From NCBI GenBank assembly GCA_031422315.1, contig JANOQN010000036.1, forward strand, positions 109,793-173,792: a stretch of DNA of 64,000 bases. Direction: 5' to 3'. Below are positions 43,882 to 55,300 of the stretch, piece after piece. Numbering within the stretch: position 1 is the stretch's first letter; each line of letters starts with the position of its first letter. The notes under the pieces are model-generated. The model did no database searches. It saw only the letters and a program-made list of their open reading frames with translations, and was not told the origin of the DNA. This DNA comes from JANNYA01 sp031422315. GTDB taxonomy: Bacteria > Pseudomonadota > Gammaproteobacteria > Xanthomonadales > SZUA-5. Position numbers and translations under genes: made by a program.

Positions 43882-44301
43882 ACTCTTCACATTTAACAAT
43901 GCCGCATAAAACAGCGTGAAGCCGCCAGCTATCATCAACACGCTGTGCAAAACTTGCGCCTGCATGGGCGAATACGCACCCGCCAGGCTAAGCAAGGCAC
44001 CTGCAACAAATAGCTGGCCGGCGCGCGGGTGGGCTTTGGCGTTGGCAAATAGCGTAATGGCAGCGAATGCCAAGCCGATCCACACCAGCCAGCGCTCGTA
44101 GCGCAGGCTCATCAACATCAGCATCGCCATTTTGTGATTCGGGTCGCGCACGGAATAAAGCGCAAGTTTGAAGGTCGGCGTGATCAAAAACAGCAGCGGC
44201 ACCAGCGCACAGTGCAGCGCACACAGAAGGCTTAATCCACCGCCGAGTAGCGTAGACCAATTGGAAAAATTGCGATTTTCGATCACTGCACTCACGCGCA
44301 T
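43864..44301 (-). CDS. MerC domain-containing membrane protein
   Basis: 145 residues with four hydrophobic helices. The first carries SLLCALHCALVPLLFL, the Cys-x3-His-Cys arrangement of MerC-type mercury transporters, followed by a helix pair (WLVWIGLAFAAITLFA, LFVAGALLSLAGAY) and a last helix ending in NVKSC. Stand-alone MerC-domain proteins without merR/T/P/A neighbours are widespread and may handle other metals or have lost mercury specificity. Single gene, convergent with the repeat protein. Confidence 0.8.
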   Translation of the reverse strand: MRVSAVIENRNFSNWSTLLGGGLSLLCALHCALVPLLFLITPTFKLALYSVRDPNHKMAMLMLMSLRYERWLVWIGLAFAAITLFANAKAHPRAGQLFVAGALLSLAGAYSPMQAQVLHSVLMIAGGFTLFYAALLNVKSCRERV

Positions 44302-44548
44302 CCCGAATTGAAGTAACGTTATAGACTTACATATTAGCGCTGAAACCTAGGCAATTGGTATCGGCATGCCCGACTTTATTTCGCCAGTTCAGCCGAGTGC
44401 GGCTTTTACGGGCGTAATTCAGCGCACTAGTGGAGGGCTGAGAGAATTTTTATAGCGCGTGCGTCTATTCGAAAGCTGAAAATTGTGAACTGCGTCATTG
44501 CAAAGCCGTCCACAACATTTATGGCAAGACAAAACTTCGGAGCCACTT

Positions 44549-44992
44549 ATGAAATCGCAACTTAATCAAGCTCCGGCAGCGCTGGAAATGCGTGACGCCC
44601 TGGTCGGGCTTGCCTGCGGCGAGTTGAGTCTGTACGAACGCCATGCGTTGGTAGCGAAGATTCTGCAAAATCCAGCCGCTGCAGCCCAAGCCAAATTGGC
44701 GCTGCGTTTGAGCGATCAAGCCACGCAAACGGCCAGCACGCTGGTGCAGCGCGCCGATTCGATTGCGGCAAACAAGCGATCATTCGCCTGGGGTTTTCGC
44801 GCGTTGGCCGGTGGCACTTGCGCGGGCTTGCTAATGTTTTTTGCGTTACCGAATCCACAAACCAACTCGCCTGAGCGCTCTGTCGTTGCTAACAGCACTC
44901 AAGCCGCAGTGCCTGAGCAAATGATGTCATCCAGCGGCTTTGAAGCGGCAGCTTCAGACTTTAGTTCAGATTTTGGCGGTAGTTTCGAATAG
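44549..44992 (+). CDS. Small single-pass membrane protein, anti-sigma-like layout
   Basis: 147 residues from the ATG at 44549 (GGAG 8 nt upstream; the in-frame start at 44498 is less likely). The N-terminal helical region (MRDALVGLACGELSLYERHALVAKILQNPAAAAQAKLA) resembles the cytoplasmic part of anti-sigma factors or zinc-finger-less relatives. One membrane helix (ALAGGTCAGLLMFFAL) and a short Ser/Asp-rich outer tail ending SDFGGSFE follow. No sigma factor gene is adjacent. Function unknown. Confidence 0.55.
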   Translation: MKSQLNQAPAALEMRDALVGLACGELSLYERHALVAKILQNPAAAAQAKLALRLSDQATQTASTLVQRADSIAANKRSFAWGFRALAGGTCAGLLMFFALPNPQTNSPERSVVANSTQAAVPEQMMSSSGFEAAASDFSSDFGGSFE

Positions 44993-45011
44993 TTCGAAAG
45001 GTCGACGGCAG

Positions 45012-45500
45012 TTAGGCTCCGATAGGCCAAAGCAGCACCACCGCATGCGCGGCAAGACCTTCGCGATTGCCAATCGCGTCCATTTTCTCGTTCGTTGTGG
45101 CTTTGACGCTGACATCGTGCAGCGCGCAGCCTAAGTCCTGACTCAAGCGCTCTCGCATCAGCAGCAAATGCGGCGCAAGTTTTGGTCCTTCACAAATGAC
45201 CGTGATATCGGCATTGCCGACGCCAAAGCCTAACTTGGAGACTTTTTCGACGCAGGCGCGCAACAGAACGCGGCTGTCAGCATCTTTCCAACGCATATCA
45301 TCGGGCGGAAAAAAATGCCCAATATCGCCGAGCGCCAAAGCGCCGAGTAGCGCATCGCACAGCGCATGTATGGCGACATCGCCGTCGGAATGCGCGTTCA
45401 CGCCTTGATCGTGTGGAATTTGCACGCCGCCAATAACGACATAATTGCCCGGCTTGAACGCGTGGATATCAAAGCCGTGGCCGATGCGCGCGCGTTTCAG
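45012..45500 (-). CDS. ispF: 2-C-methyl-D-erythritol 2,4-cyclodiphosphate synthase, probable CTG start
   Basis: MEP-pathway enzyme that cyclises CDP-methylerythritol 2-phosphate. Full-length homology begins at ARIGHGFDIHAFKPGNYVVIGG, then IPHDQGVNAHSDGDVAIHALCDALLGALALGDIGHFFPP, and ends VSVKATTNEKMDAIGNREGLAAHAVVLL. Zinc ligands Asp/His in GFDIH and the later His are present. There is no ATG, GTG or TTG between the upstream stop and the conserved start. The best candidate is a CTG at 45500, whose last two bases and the next base form the ispD stop (CTGA). A GTG at 45425 would remove the first zinc ligands. From 45500 the protein is 162 residues, the normal length. Confidence 0.9.
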   Translation of the reverse strand: MKRARIGHGFDIHAFKPGNYVVIGGVQIPHDQGVNAHSDGDVAIHALCDALLGALALGDIGHFFPPDDMRWKDADSRVLLRACVEKVSKLGFGVGNADITVICEGPKLAPHLLLMRERLSQDLGCALHDVSVKATTNEKMDAIGNREGLAAHAVVLLWPIGA

Positions 45501-46210
45501 GGCGTGTTGCTCAGGAAAAAACGCTCAAGCGCAGGCAAATCACGCATGTGCGTCAGCTTGATATTTTCCACCGGGCACTGCACTAACTCGGCAAAATGCC
45601 CGAGCCGCTCCATCGCCTGCGATTCGTCGCTGACCGCCACACCGTCCGAAAATGCGCTCATCAACGCGGATTTCAACGCGCCCAGCCGAAAAATTTGCGG
45701 CGTTTGCGCGCGCCACAGCTGGCTGCGATCCAACGTTTCCGCAACCGCACGATTGGGCTCACTGCGCTTGATCGTATCGGTTAACGCTTGCGCCCAAATC
45801 GCCCCGACTGGATGCGCAATCGCGCGCTCGAATAGATCAGTGAGTGCCAAAGTGGGCACGCAGGGCCGCGCAGCATCGTGCACGGCAATCAGCGTGTCGG
45901 GCGATAAATTGGCGGGCAGCGCGAGCAGGCTGGCCAGCACCGACTCCGCGCGCGTATTTCCGCCACAAGCTTGCAGAACCGGCTTGCCTGCAATGGCCGA
46001 ACTCGCATCTAAAACGTTCAAACGCTGATTCGGCGCTAACGCCACCACCGCGCCAACGCTCGAGGGATGCGCCAGCAGCGCATCCAACGTGTGTTGCAAC
46101 ACTGTTTTGCCGGCAACGACTAAAAATTGTTTGGGCGAATCAGCGGCAAAGCGCTGGCCAGAACCCGCAGCGGGTATGATGAACCAAATTGGCGCAGCTG
46201 CCGCTTCCAA
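45497..46210 (-). CDS. ispD: 2-C-methyl-D-erythritol 4-phosphate cytidylyltransferase
   Basis: 237 residues. It transfers CMP from CTP to methylerythritol 4-phosphate, the third MEP-pathway step. Nucleotide-binding loop IIPAAGSGQRFAADSPKQFL at the N-terminus, GKTVLQHTLDALL, GNTRAESVLASLLAL, IAVHDAARPCV and the later ETLDRSQLWRAQTPQIFRLGAL are diagnostic. It begins 5 nt after ftsB and overlaps ispF, giving the gammaproteobacterial ftsB-ispD-ispF operon. Confidence 0.95.
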   Translation of the reverse strand: MEAAAAPIWFIIPAAGSGQRFAADSPKQFLVVAGKTVLQHTLDALLAHPSSVGAVVALAPNQRLNVLDASSAIAGKPVLQACGGNTRAESVLASLLALPANLSPDTLIAVHDAARPCVPTLALTDLFERAIAHPVGAIWAQALTDTIKRSEPNRAVAETLDRSQLWRAQTPQIFRLGALKSALMSAFSDGVAVSDESQAMERLGHFAELVQCPVENIKLTHMRDLPALERFFLSNTP

Positions 46211-46215
46211 AACGC

Positions 46216-46536
46216 CTACTTAAGATTGTGCGCCACTTCGGCGCTGGTGGGTGTTGCAGCAGCGGGCGCTTCAATCAGCTGATAAAACGTCTCGCCATGA
46301 CCGACCATACCTAGCTCAGCACGCGCGCGTTCTTCAATGGCTTCTTGACCAGTTTTGAGATCGAGCACTTCAGCAGTCAGTACGTCATTGCGCTGTTTGC
46401 GATCTTCTGCGCGCTTAGTTTGCACCTCAACTTGCTGCTGAAGCCGCCAAACATCGCGCATACCGCCGCTTACCCACAGCTTGAGCTGTAGTGTGGCAAG
46501 TAAAACGAGCAGCCCGAGAGCAATCCAGCGCGACAT
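46216..46536 (-). CDS. ftsB: Cell division protein FtsB
   Basis: 106 residues: an N-terminal membrane helix (WIALGLLVLLATLQLKLWV), a periplasmic coiled coil (GGMRDVWRLQQQVEVQTKRAEDRKQRNDVLTAEVLDLKTGQ) and the conserved EAIEERARAELGMVGHGETFYQLIE. FtsB forms the FtsQLB complex that activates septal peptidoglycan synthesis. First gene of the ispD-ispF operon. The enolase gene that often precedes it is not here; 263 bp without a gene separate it from the pbpC end. Confidence 0.93.
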   Translation of the reverse strand: MSRWIALGLLVLLATLQLKLWVSGGMRDVWRLQQQVEVQTKRAEDRKQRNDVLTAEVLDLKTGQEAIEERARAELGMVGHGETFYQLIEAPAAATPTSAEVAHNLK

Positions 46537-46799
46537 TTGGGTGATTTTTGGCCGTGAAATTGGGTAGCAGTCAAATATAACAAAGGCTTAGGCGAATATG
46601 CGAACCAAATCCGCAGATTTTTGCGCCAGTTTGATGATTTTTATCAGAGTTTGGGGAAATCGGGTGTCAAAGTGTGAAGTTAAAACGGCAGAGTGCAGTC
46701 GGACAAAGTTTTAATTAAGAGCTTGCATTGATTATGGGGATGTTGCTGTAGTTCATCTCCTAATCAAATCGATCTCATCAATAACTATCGAACACAACC

Positions 46800-49202
46800 T
46801 CAAAGCACCCGCTCAACACGCAACTTTCGCACCGCGCTGCGGCCTTCGTCATCAAACACCTGCACTTGAAAATTGCCGGCTTTGCGGGGCAAAAACGGCA
46901 CGCTTTGCCCTGACGCTGTGCTAGCAATAAATTGCCCGTTGACGAACCAGTACAGCCTGGTGCTGCGCGAATTGGCAGTAAAATCCAGGCTTTTTTGGCC
47001 TAACTCCTCGGCACGCAGGCTGTAGCTGACATTTTTTAGCGGCGCGGTAATTTCCGGTGCTGTGCCCACGCTGGCTTGCTGCGGCGTGGGCAATGCGCAG
47101 CGCGGCGCGCGGCGGCGCTGTAAGCCGGCTTGCTGTAATGAACGCGCCAGCTCATCCGGCCAAAATTCAAAAATGACCGTGCGGGTGCGCGCGGGCTGCG
47201 ATTTGCCAGCGCACACGGCTTCGCCTGTTCGGCTATCGACTTGTACCGGCTGGTGCAGACTACTAATTCGGATAGGCGAAGTACCGGGAATAAACAGCGC
47301 AGGCGTTAACGCGCTGCACCACTGATTGGGAAAATCGCCGCTGGCGGCGCATACGTTTTCCTGAGTCACGTTTAAGCCGGCTGGAATGTCGACCCAATTG
47401 GACTTGCTATCCGTTGCGTGTGCAGTCTCCATTTGCGGATGTCCTGCGTTTTTGGTTTGCAGCAACTTCAGCGCGTGTAGCTCATCCAGAATATTGAAAA
47501 ACAGCGGCGCGGCGGCGCCTTGGCCTGTCAATGCGGGCACGCTGTCATAATCGAAGCGGCCTAGCCAAACCACCAGAACATAGTCACCGGCAATACCGGC
47601 GGACCACGCATCGCGAAACGCCCACGAGGTGCCGGTTTTCCAAGCCACCCTGTAGCGCTGCGCTTTGCGGGCTGCACCGGGCCTTGGATTGTCCAACAAA
47701 ATTTGCCGAACAATAAACGCGGCCTCCGGCGAAAATAGCCGAGTCGCAGCACGCGACTCAACTGTAGCCTCCCGCATTTTTGGCGCTTGATGCAGGCCGC
47801 CATTGGCCAGCGCGCCGTAAAGCCCGGCTAGCTCCAGCATGCGTAGTTCACCGCCGCCTAATGCTAAGGCCAAGCCGTAAAAGTTTTGACTGGCTAAATC
47901 TTGTACGCCGGCTTTGCTCAGCAGCCGATAAAGGCCATTGTCGCCAAGTCGCATTTGCAAATTAACCGCTGGAATATTACGGCTTTTAATCAGCGCATCG
48001 TGCGCGGTGATCGGCCCGATAAACTGGCGATCATTATTCTCTGGCGTGAACGGTCCGAAAGCGGTTGGCACGTCGCGCAGCACAGATTTTTCGTGGATCA
48101 AGCCATTATCCAGCGCGAGCGCATACAAAAACGGCTTTAGCGTGGAGCCCGGTGAGCGCGCGATGTCAGCACCATTAATTTGGCCTTGAATCTGCGCGTC
48201 ATTAAAATTGGCCGAGCCCACTAGCGCTTTGACTTCACCGGTGCGCCAGTCAAGCAGCACGGCAGCGGCGTTGTTTAATCCGCGCGCTGATTGTGCGCGG
48301 GTGTAACGTGCAATTTGCGCCTCCAGCAGCATTTGTAGCGGCAGTGCTACCGTGCTGTGAATGACCGGCTCTGGATGCTGCGCCAGCAGCGCCAAACTTA
48401 AATGCGGTGCGCGCATCGGTGCGCCTTGCGGGCCGCGCGCGCTCAACACGAACGGCGCTTGCATCACGCCGGTGTAATTCGCCAATCCAGAATCCAACGC
48501 CAGCATTAGCGCAAATAAATGATCCCGACTGGCGCGCAGATCCACCTGCAAATCGCTGGCGCCGCCGCGCGCTCTGGCATTCGGGCGCTGTGGCAATACT
48601 GCCAGCGTTAGCGCTTCAGGCAGGCTGAGCTGACTTGCAGGCTTATCAAAATACAAATAGCTGGCCGCCGCCGCGCCTTCAATATTGCGCCCGTACGGCG
48701 CAAGATTTAGATAGGCTTCTAATATCTCTGGCTTGCTATAGCGCAGCTCAAGTAAGAGCGCCTGCGCAATCTGCTTGATTTTACCCGGCAGAGTTTTGCT
48801 AGAGCCCTGATTGATCAGCCGAACTAGCTGCATGCTGATGGTTGAGCCGCCTTGGCGCTGGCCGCCCATGATGGTTATCGCCGCTGCTTGCAGCAAGCGT
48901 TTTGGATTGATTCCCGGGTGCCAGTAAAACCACTGATCTTCTTTGACTAGCGTGGCCCGCACCAGCAGCGGTGATAGCTCAGAAAGCGGTGCCCAAAGCC
49001 GATAGCGCTGATCATTCGCCAGTTGCAAACGAAGCAAGCGGCCTTCTGCGCTCAGTACAATTTTAGAGTGCGGAAAATAGCTGCTAAGCGCAGGCTTGGG
49101 GAATAGCGGCAGCACTAGTTTTAGAGCTAGCCAGAATAAGATTAGTGTCAGGCTGATCTTAGCAATGCAAAAGAATTGACACCACCTAGTCGCCAACTTC
49201 AC
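46800..49202 (-). CDS. pbpC: Penicillin-binding protein 1C
   Basis: About 800 residues from a GTG at 49202. One membrane anchor (ISLTLILFWLALKLVLPLF), a GT51 transglycosylase domain (LVKEDQWFYWHPGINPKRLLQAA, RQGGSTISMQLVRLI), then a transpeptidase with the SxxK site in SPGSTLKPFLYALALDNG, SRN and KTGTSWAFRDAWSAG, and a C-terminal BiPBP_C domain. The open frame runs further upstream to 49385, but that part is a translated REPIN element (RAGGDP, RRAWVPVCAGIHW), so I place the start after it. The upstream gene encodes an alpha-2-macroglobulin, the classic yfhM-pbpC pair. Confidence 0.92.
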   Translation of the reverse strand: MKLATRWCQFFCIAKISLTLILFWLALKLVLPLFPKPALSSYFPHSKIVLSAEGRLLRLQLANDQRYRLWAPLSELSPLLVRATLVKEDQWFYWHPGINPKRLLQAAAITIMGGQRQGGSTISMQLVRLINQGSSKTLPGKIKQIAQALLLELRYSKPEILEAYLNLAPYGRNIEGAAAASYLYFDKPASQLSLPEALTLAVLPQRPNARARGGASDLQVDLRASRDHLFALMLALDSGLANYTGVMQAPFVLSARGPQGAPMRAPHLSLALLAQHPEPVIHSTVALPLQMLLEAQIARYTRAQSARGLNNAAAVLLDWRTGEVKALVGSANFNDAQIQGQINGADIARSPGSTLKPFLYALALDNGLIHEKSVLRDVPTAFGPFTPENNDRQFIGPITAHDALIKSRNIPAVNLQMRLGDNGLYRLLSKAGVQDLASQNFYGLALALGGGELRMLELAGLYGALANGGLHQAPKMREATVESRAATRLFSPEAAFIVRQILLDNPRPGAARKAQRYRVAWKTGTSWAFRDAWSAGIAGDYVLVVWLGRFDYDSVPALTGQGAAAPLFFNILDELHALKLLQTKNAGHPQMETAHATDSKSNWVDIPAGLNVTQENVCAASGDFPNQWCSALTPALFIPGTSPIRISSLHQPVQVDSRTGEAVCAGKSQPARTRTVIFEFWPDELARSLQQAGLQRRRAPRCALPTPQQASVGTAPEITAPLKNVSYSLRAEELGQKSLDFTANSRSTRLYWFVNGQFIASTASGQSVPFLPRKAGNFQVQVFDDEGRSAVRKLRVERVL

Positions 49203-49207
49203 CCAAT

Positions 49208-49347
49208 GGATTCCCGCGCAGACGGGAACCCAGGCTCGCCTAACTTCCGGCGCTTTCACGGGTAAAAAACACGCAGATTGTGGTGCTTTACAATTGGATG
49301 GAAGCGCTGACACCTGTAATGGATCCCCGCCTGCGCGGAAATGACGA
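49208..49347. repeat. REPIN-like element, copy 3, at the pbpC start
   Basis: One end reads GGATTCCCGCGCAGACGGGA and the other ends CCCCGCCTGCGCGGAAATGACGA, the same inverted pair as copies 1 and 2 but with one end decayed. It separates the macroglobulin gene from pbpC and is read through by a spurious extension of the pbpC frame. Confidence 0.7.
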
Positions 49348-49389
49348 GGTGGGGCGCAGCTGCTGGCAAAATCGTCTGCGCGCATCGCT

Positions 49390-52300
49390 TCACTTCAATT
49401 CGCCTAACTTCGGCCCCAACACCTCAATCACGCCCGCGCTGCCTGATTGCGCGCGAATTTTGCGCATATACATGCTGGCGGCGCTGGCACCCGGGATGAG
49501 GTAGCGTCCGGTATTGCTGGCTTTGATCGCATAGCAAAAGCGCTGGATCGACTTGCTGGCGCTGGCGTAAAGCACAATGCGATCTTCACGCACATCTGCG
49601 TAATCGAGCGCCATTTCATTTCTGCTGTAAATGCTTGCGCCGGGGCCAGTGCCTGGGTTGCTGGCGTTGACGATTTCGAAGCCGCCCGGCAATAAATCCA
49701 GCACCGCAATATTGCGCAAGCCATCGACTTCCAGTGCGCGCAAACTCACGCAGCTAGTCAATGAATCGCCCAAACGCACGCTAGTAGCCAATGCGCCGCT
49801 CGCATCGCGCAGCTCCCGGGCTACTTCTAAGCCCATTTTGACCGGTTCGGTGGCGCTCGCACGATCAAATCCGGACTCATTCAACGCGTACCAAACTGGG
49901 CCGTTGTAGCCTGCTTGACTAATCCGCAGTGCAGGTGTGCCAGCTGTAAACGGCGTGCTTTGAATCGCACCAGATTTACTGGCGATCAGCGGCGCAAATA
50001 GCGCAGGGCTAACGCCAATAGCGCTGGTTTGCTGGGTGAAAACTAGCTCGGCAGTTTTACCGCGCTCGCCTTGTTGCTCCAATGCCAAAAGCCCAAAAGC
50101 TGAAGACAGCGTGTTATTGAGCTGCAGCTCAATTGGACGATACAAGCGTTCCAAAGCCGCCTCATTTAAACGCTGTTTGGGAAAGTGCTTGAGCACCAAA
50201 TAGCTGGCGAAAGCATCGCTACTTATCGGGCTATCGAGAAGGCTGACGTCATTCAATCTCGTTAGGTCACTGACATTTGGCGCCGCCGCTAAATCGGCAA
50301 GCCGCGCTATCACAGGTGCGATGCGCGCATCGGCGATTTTGTCCTGCTTTAGTAAGCGATAACTAGCGGCCAGTAGCGCGTGAGTTAGATCATCTACGGG
50401 TACGTTAGGGCCGAGCTGCGCCAACGCGGCCTCAATTTTAGCAATGCTAGCCGTGGTGACGGCACCGGATTTAGTCAGCACATAAATCGCCAGCGCGCGT
50501 TCGCGAAGCTCGTATAGCTGGCCCGAGTTATCAGAATCGGCCAGCGTTTTTAGATAGTCCAAAGTGCGCTGAAACATAGCCGGATTAACGGCGACACCGC
50601 GCGCATCCGCCTCGGCCAAAAACAGCCCAACATAGCCCGACACAAAGCTATCTGCTTCCGGCGCTGCGAGCCACAAACCATAGCCACCCTGAAGGTTTTG
50701 CCGCGACGCTAGCGTGCTAATAATTTGTCGAAGCTGTTCGGCAGTTTTAGGCCTATCGGATCGCAAATCAAGCAGACTAGCTTGCACTAACAGCCCCATA
50801 CCTTGACTGCTGAGCTGCTCAGAACACGCGTGTTCAAAGCTTTCCAAATAGCTGACCAGCGCGCGGCCCAGCACCAGCGGCGTGGTACTTGCCGCAATTT
50901 GCTGCGCGGCAAATTGCGGGTAGAGCTGGCGCAGGCCATCAAACTGCTGCATGGGCGCGCTGAGTTTGCCGGCGCGCATGCTGACTTGATAAGCCTGCGC
51001 AGGCCGTACCGAAAAACTGATTTGCGCACTCGCGCTCAAGGCTTTCAAACTGCCCTGCGCGGGCGCCTCAGCGCTGACGTTTAGCTCGGCAGCGCCCAGT
51101 GCGTCTGTCGCTTTAACGTTAAACATTAGCGCGGCTTCATCGCCCGGTTTAAGGCTGATTTGCTGTGTGCTCGGCTCAACCAACTGCGCGCCGGCATTGC
51201 TGCTGAGCTGCACTTGAAACACCCGCGCCATGGCTGCATCAGCGGCTGGTGCATCCGTTTGCGCATTGGGTTTTGGATAAGTCACAGATACGCTAATTTG
51301 CGTTTGATCGCCCGGCGCGAGCGTAGTGGGCGCGTTCGGCTGCAGCACCAAATCGGCGCGCACTTCGGTTTTACCGGTGAAGGTGCCGACTTTGGTAGCG
51401 CTTGCCGCAACCGCCATCAAACGCAAGCTGCCGTTGAAATCATCCGGCACCGGGTAGCTGACTTGCGCTTTGCCATCCACGCTTTGCACGCCTGACCAAT
51501 ACACCACCGGCAATTTGCGTTTGCGCTTGAACGGGTTTAGGTTTGCGCCGAGTTCCTCATCGCCACCACCACCCGGGGCAGCGGTAGCGAGCAGCTTGGA
51601 AAATTCGGGAAGCATCATGTCGAGTATTTGCTGGGTCTGTACTTGCAGGCTGCGCTTCGGGAAAAATTGCGCGAGTGGGTTTTCCAGTTTATAGCCCGCG
51701 ACTTGCAAAATGCCTTCGTCCACCGCAAACACCACCACTTGCGCGGGGCCATCGGTGCTGACGTCAATGGTCAGAACTTCACCCGGCTTGACGCGTTTAG
51801 GCGCGCTCAAACTTAAGCCCTGCGTGCGTCTATCGAGCGCAATTTTAAACGGCATGGCTGCAACGCTCATCGGGCTCATGAACACCTCAGATGATTGCGG
51901 ATCACGCAAGAACTGCACGTTGACGTATGCACCAGCTTCCAAAGCTTCCGGAATTTGAATGCGCTGCACGGAGCTAGTCGTGCCGGTTTTAAACCAGCGG
52001 TGCGCAAACACAGATTCGCGCTCAATCGTGATCAGCCCTGCGCCAATGTAAGGTGCCTCAATATTCAATTCGATCCAATCACCCGGCTGATAGCTGGCTT
52101 TATCGAGCCGCACGCGCAGCTCGGCGTTGCGCTCGAGCGATCGAGTCAAGTTCGCCGCACCCGCCACGCTAAAGTTCACGCTGTTGAGCACCACAGCGTT
52201 CGCGTCATGCAGCTCAAAGGTAAAATCACCGGGTTTGTCAGTCGGCAAGCGCAATGGATTAATTGCGGCGCTTAAGTTTAGCGGCTCAGTTTTGACGACA

Positions 52301-55300
52301 TTGCTTTGTTTGGTCGACACATACTTGTAAACGCCAGAACCTTGTTTGGTAAGTACCGATTTATAGCTGTGCTCAACAATTACCTGCCTAAGCACAGCGC
52401 CAGCCACACTGATGGGTGCCGCGCTACGATCCAGCGCGACGATATCCAGCGTGCGCGCCGCGTATTTTTTGATGTAATTCAGTGGATCGGTGCTGCGAAT
52501 GCCGAGCAGCATTTCCGGCTGCCCAACAATCGTATGCGCCTGCGTTGCGACGCTGCGGCCACTGCCCGCCTCGAAGGCTTCAGCATAGATGGAGAGCGAG
52601 TAAACCCCAGGCGCAAAGGCGGATAGATCGAGCGGAAACTGTGCGTTGCCGTCTACATTGGTGCTCAACTCCGGCAGCGCATCCGGGTATTGATTTTGCG
52701 GCGTGTTGGGGTCAAAGAAATTGAAATCTGCATAGCCTGCGAAGCTGGGCAAGCTGGGCGATAGTGTAAATGTGGTTCGCACGCGCCGATCTTGCGCGGC
52801 GGTGCCAAATAGCGTTTTGACATTCACTAACAGGCCCAGATCTTTGACATCCTGCCAAGCTAAACCAATTTTGGTGCCGGTGATTTCACTGCTGACTTTG
52901 AGCTGATCTGGCAGAAATTCCTGCACCGTTACGCTGGTACTGCCTAAAGTTTGCAGGACATCGGAATCTGGCACTATCTCATCGCCATTTTCATCCAAAA
53001 CTGGTGCTGCGCCCGGGCTGCCTAATAGCTCCACATAATAATTGCCGGTCGGCGCGGTTTCGGCAAATCGATGCGAGGCTTCGATAAAACCGGCGCTATT
53101 CAAGCTCAGTTGTTGCTCTGTTATATCGCCACGCGGATCACTCATTCTCAACGTAACCGGCACGCCCGCCAGCGCGGTTGTCCAATCTTGCCCGCGTACG
53201 ATCATGCCCAAATTGAGCGTATCGCCAGGCCGATAAAGTCCGCGATCTGAAAATACGTGCGCGCTAAGTGTGCTTGGCACTAGCGAGGTGCTTTGCCCAT
53301 CAATCTCAAAGCGCGAAAAATCGACCTCGCGATCATAGGTTTTGAGCGATAAAAAGCTGGTGTCGCCGCCGGCCTGAACGCGAATCAGCACCGGCTTATG
53401 TTCGCGCTGAAAGCCCGACAAACTCGCCAAATCCGCGCGCCCAACCGCATTGGTCGGCGCTGCTAACAGCACGCTGCCATTCGCGGCTAGCACATCAATC
53501 TGGGCACCAGCCACGGGTTCACCGCTGGCTAGCGATTGCACAAAAATGCTTTGACGCTCATCCAGCATGACTTTCCGAATTACGCCTAGATCGCTCAGCA
53601 CAATAACGCGCACATCGCGCTGCTGGCCGGGCAGCTCGTATTTCGCCTGCCAGTCAGGGCCCAATTTGCGAATGCTGTCTTGATCGTCCTGGCTCAGCTG
53701 AAACAGTGAGACCAAAAAAACGCCCTGTTTGCCAGAACTTAGAAAGTTCGACAGATCCACGCCGGAATAGCTACTCTTTTCTGCTTCTCCCAACGCTTCC
53801 ATGAACTCAAAGCGCTCGCTCAGAACTTCAGGCTGGACATCATAAAACGACGGGTTCTTTTGATTAGCCGTTTGGAAATTAACAAAATGATGCAGCTGAT
53901 CTGGCAATACCCGCTCAATGCGAAGCCGCATGCCCGCGACATGCCGATGCACGATTGACAGCTTACGCTCTCCCTTCAAACTCAGCAGCGTGCCTTCGCC
54001 AACAAAATTCAGCAGCGGCGGATTTTCCGGTACTTGCTGCATGTCGATAAAGGCATCCTTCATCAGCGTGCCGCCAAACGCTGCCAAGTTCGCCGCTACC
54101 GCAATGCGCACCGAGCGCCCAACCGGCACTTTAATTTTGAACTGATGCAAGTTGGCATTGGCGCGCTCACCTGGAATAGCGGACAACAGCACGACGGTGC
54201 CGGCTTTGAGCGCAGTTTCGTCCACTTCGCTGGCTGACCAAACATGCGGGCGTTTGCGCTGAGCTGCGGTGGATTGAGCCGCATCGCGCGGCAACAAAAC
54301 AACTTTCAGGGCTTTTTGCAAAACCGCATCGTTAACTTCCGTATTAAACTGAAGCTCTAGAATTTGCTCGGCTTCGCCATCTGGCGTGTCGATTACCGCC
54401 AGTCCACTTTGCTGCACCGTAACGCTGTAAAGCGATGGCAGGCTAACGCTGCTGGTTAGGCCTTCTTTAGCTTTATTATTGGCTGCGCGATTGGCCGCAT
54501 CGTTCGGGCCTAAAACTAAGCTTTTGGCGCCTGGTTTGAGTACAAGCTCCAAGCTTCCGCCCTGTTTAGGCAGGCCTAAAGTTGCGCTTTTCACAAACAC
54601 CGTGCGGCTATTTTCGCCCGGTAAAATTTCAAACTGCGGGGCTGCCATAATCGGTTCACCATTGGCATCAAGACTAGGCTTCAGCGTCAACAAACCGGCC
54701 AAGCTGCTCATATCAACCGGGTGGCTAAATTGCAGCGTGTAGATGCCCCGTTTGTTGGCAGCGTCAGACGGGTCTTGATAAAACTCAGATTGCACACTGG
54801 CGGAGAACTCGGGCGTGCTGATTTCTAACTCAGTGTCATGAAATACCGCACCCGCTCGAAACGCCAGTTTGGGGTCGATCAAAATCACGTACGGCACCGC
54901 AATCGGCCAATCCGCGCTCGGGGTAAAACTCAGCGTGGCATCATCGCTCCAGCGCCATTCGCCAGGGTGCTCAGGTCTAATGCTCAGTCCTTTGGCGGGC
55001 AAACTGAGCGCATCAATCGCGGCAATCGAGTTCGAGAACCGCAGCGTAATCGGGCTAATGCGAATCGGCTCAATTTCGTAATAAGTCAGGCTAATCGGAT
55101 CAACGCTGACCGTTACCAAATCCGGAATGATTGGCGCGGGCCGATTGATCCAAGTCTGCAGGCCATAGCTGAGCCCTGCGAGTGCGACTAGCGAAAATAG
55201 AATTCGCCAAGGCCGCGCAGCCACCACATCACGCGTGGTGTTTACCCAGCTCGGCGCCTGGTACGACACATCGCCCAAAAGTGTACGCGCTAACCCGGAA

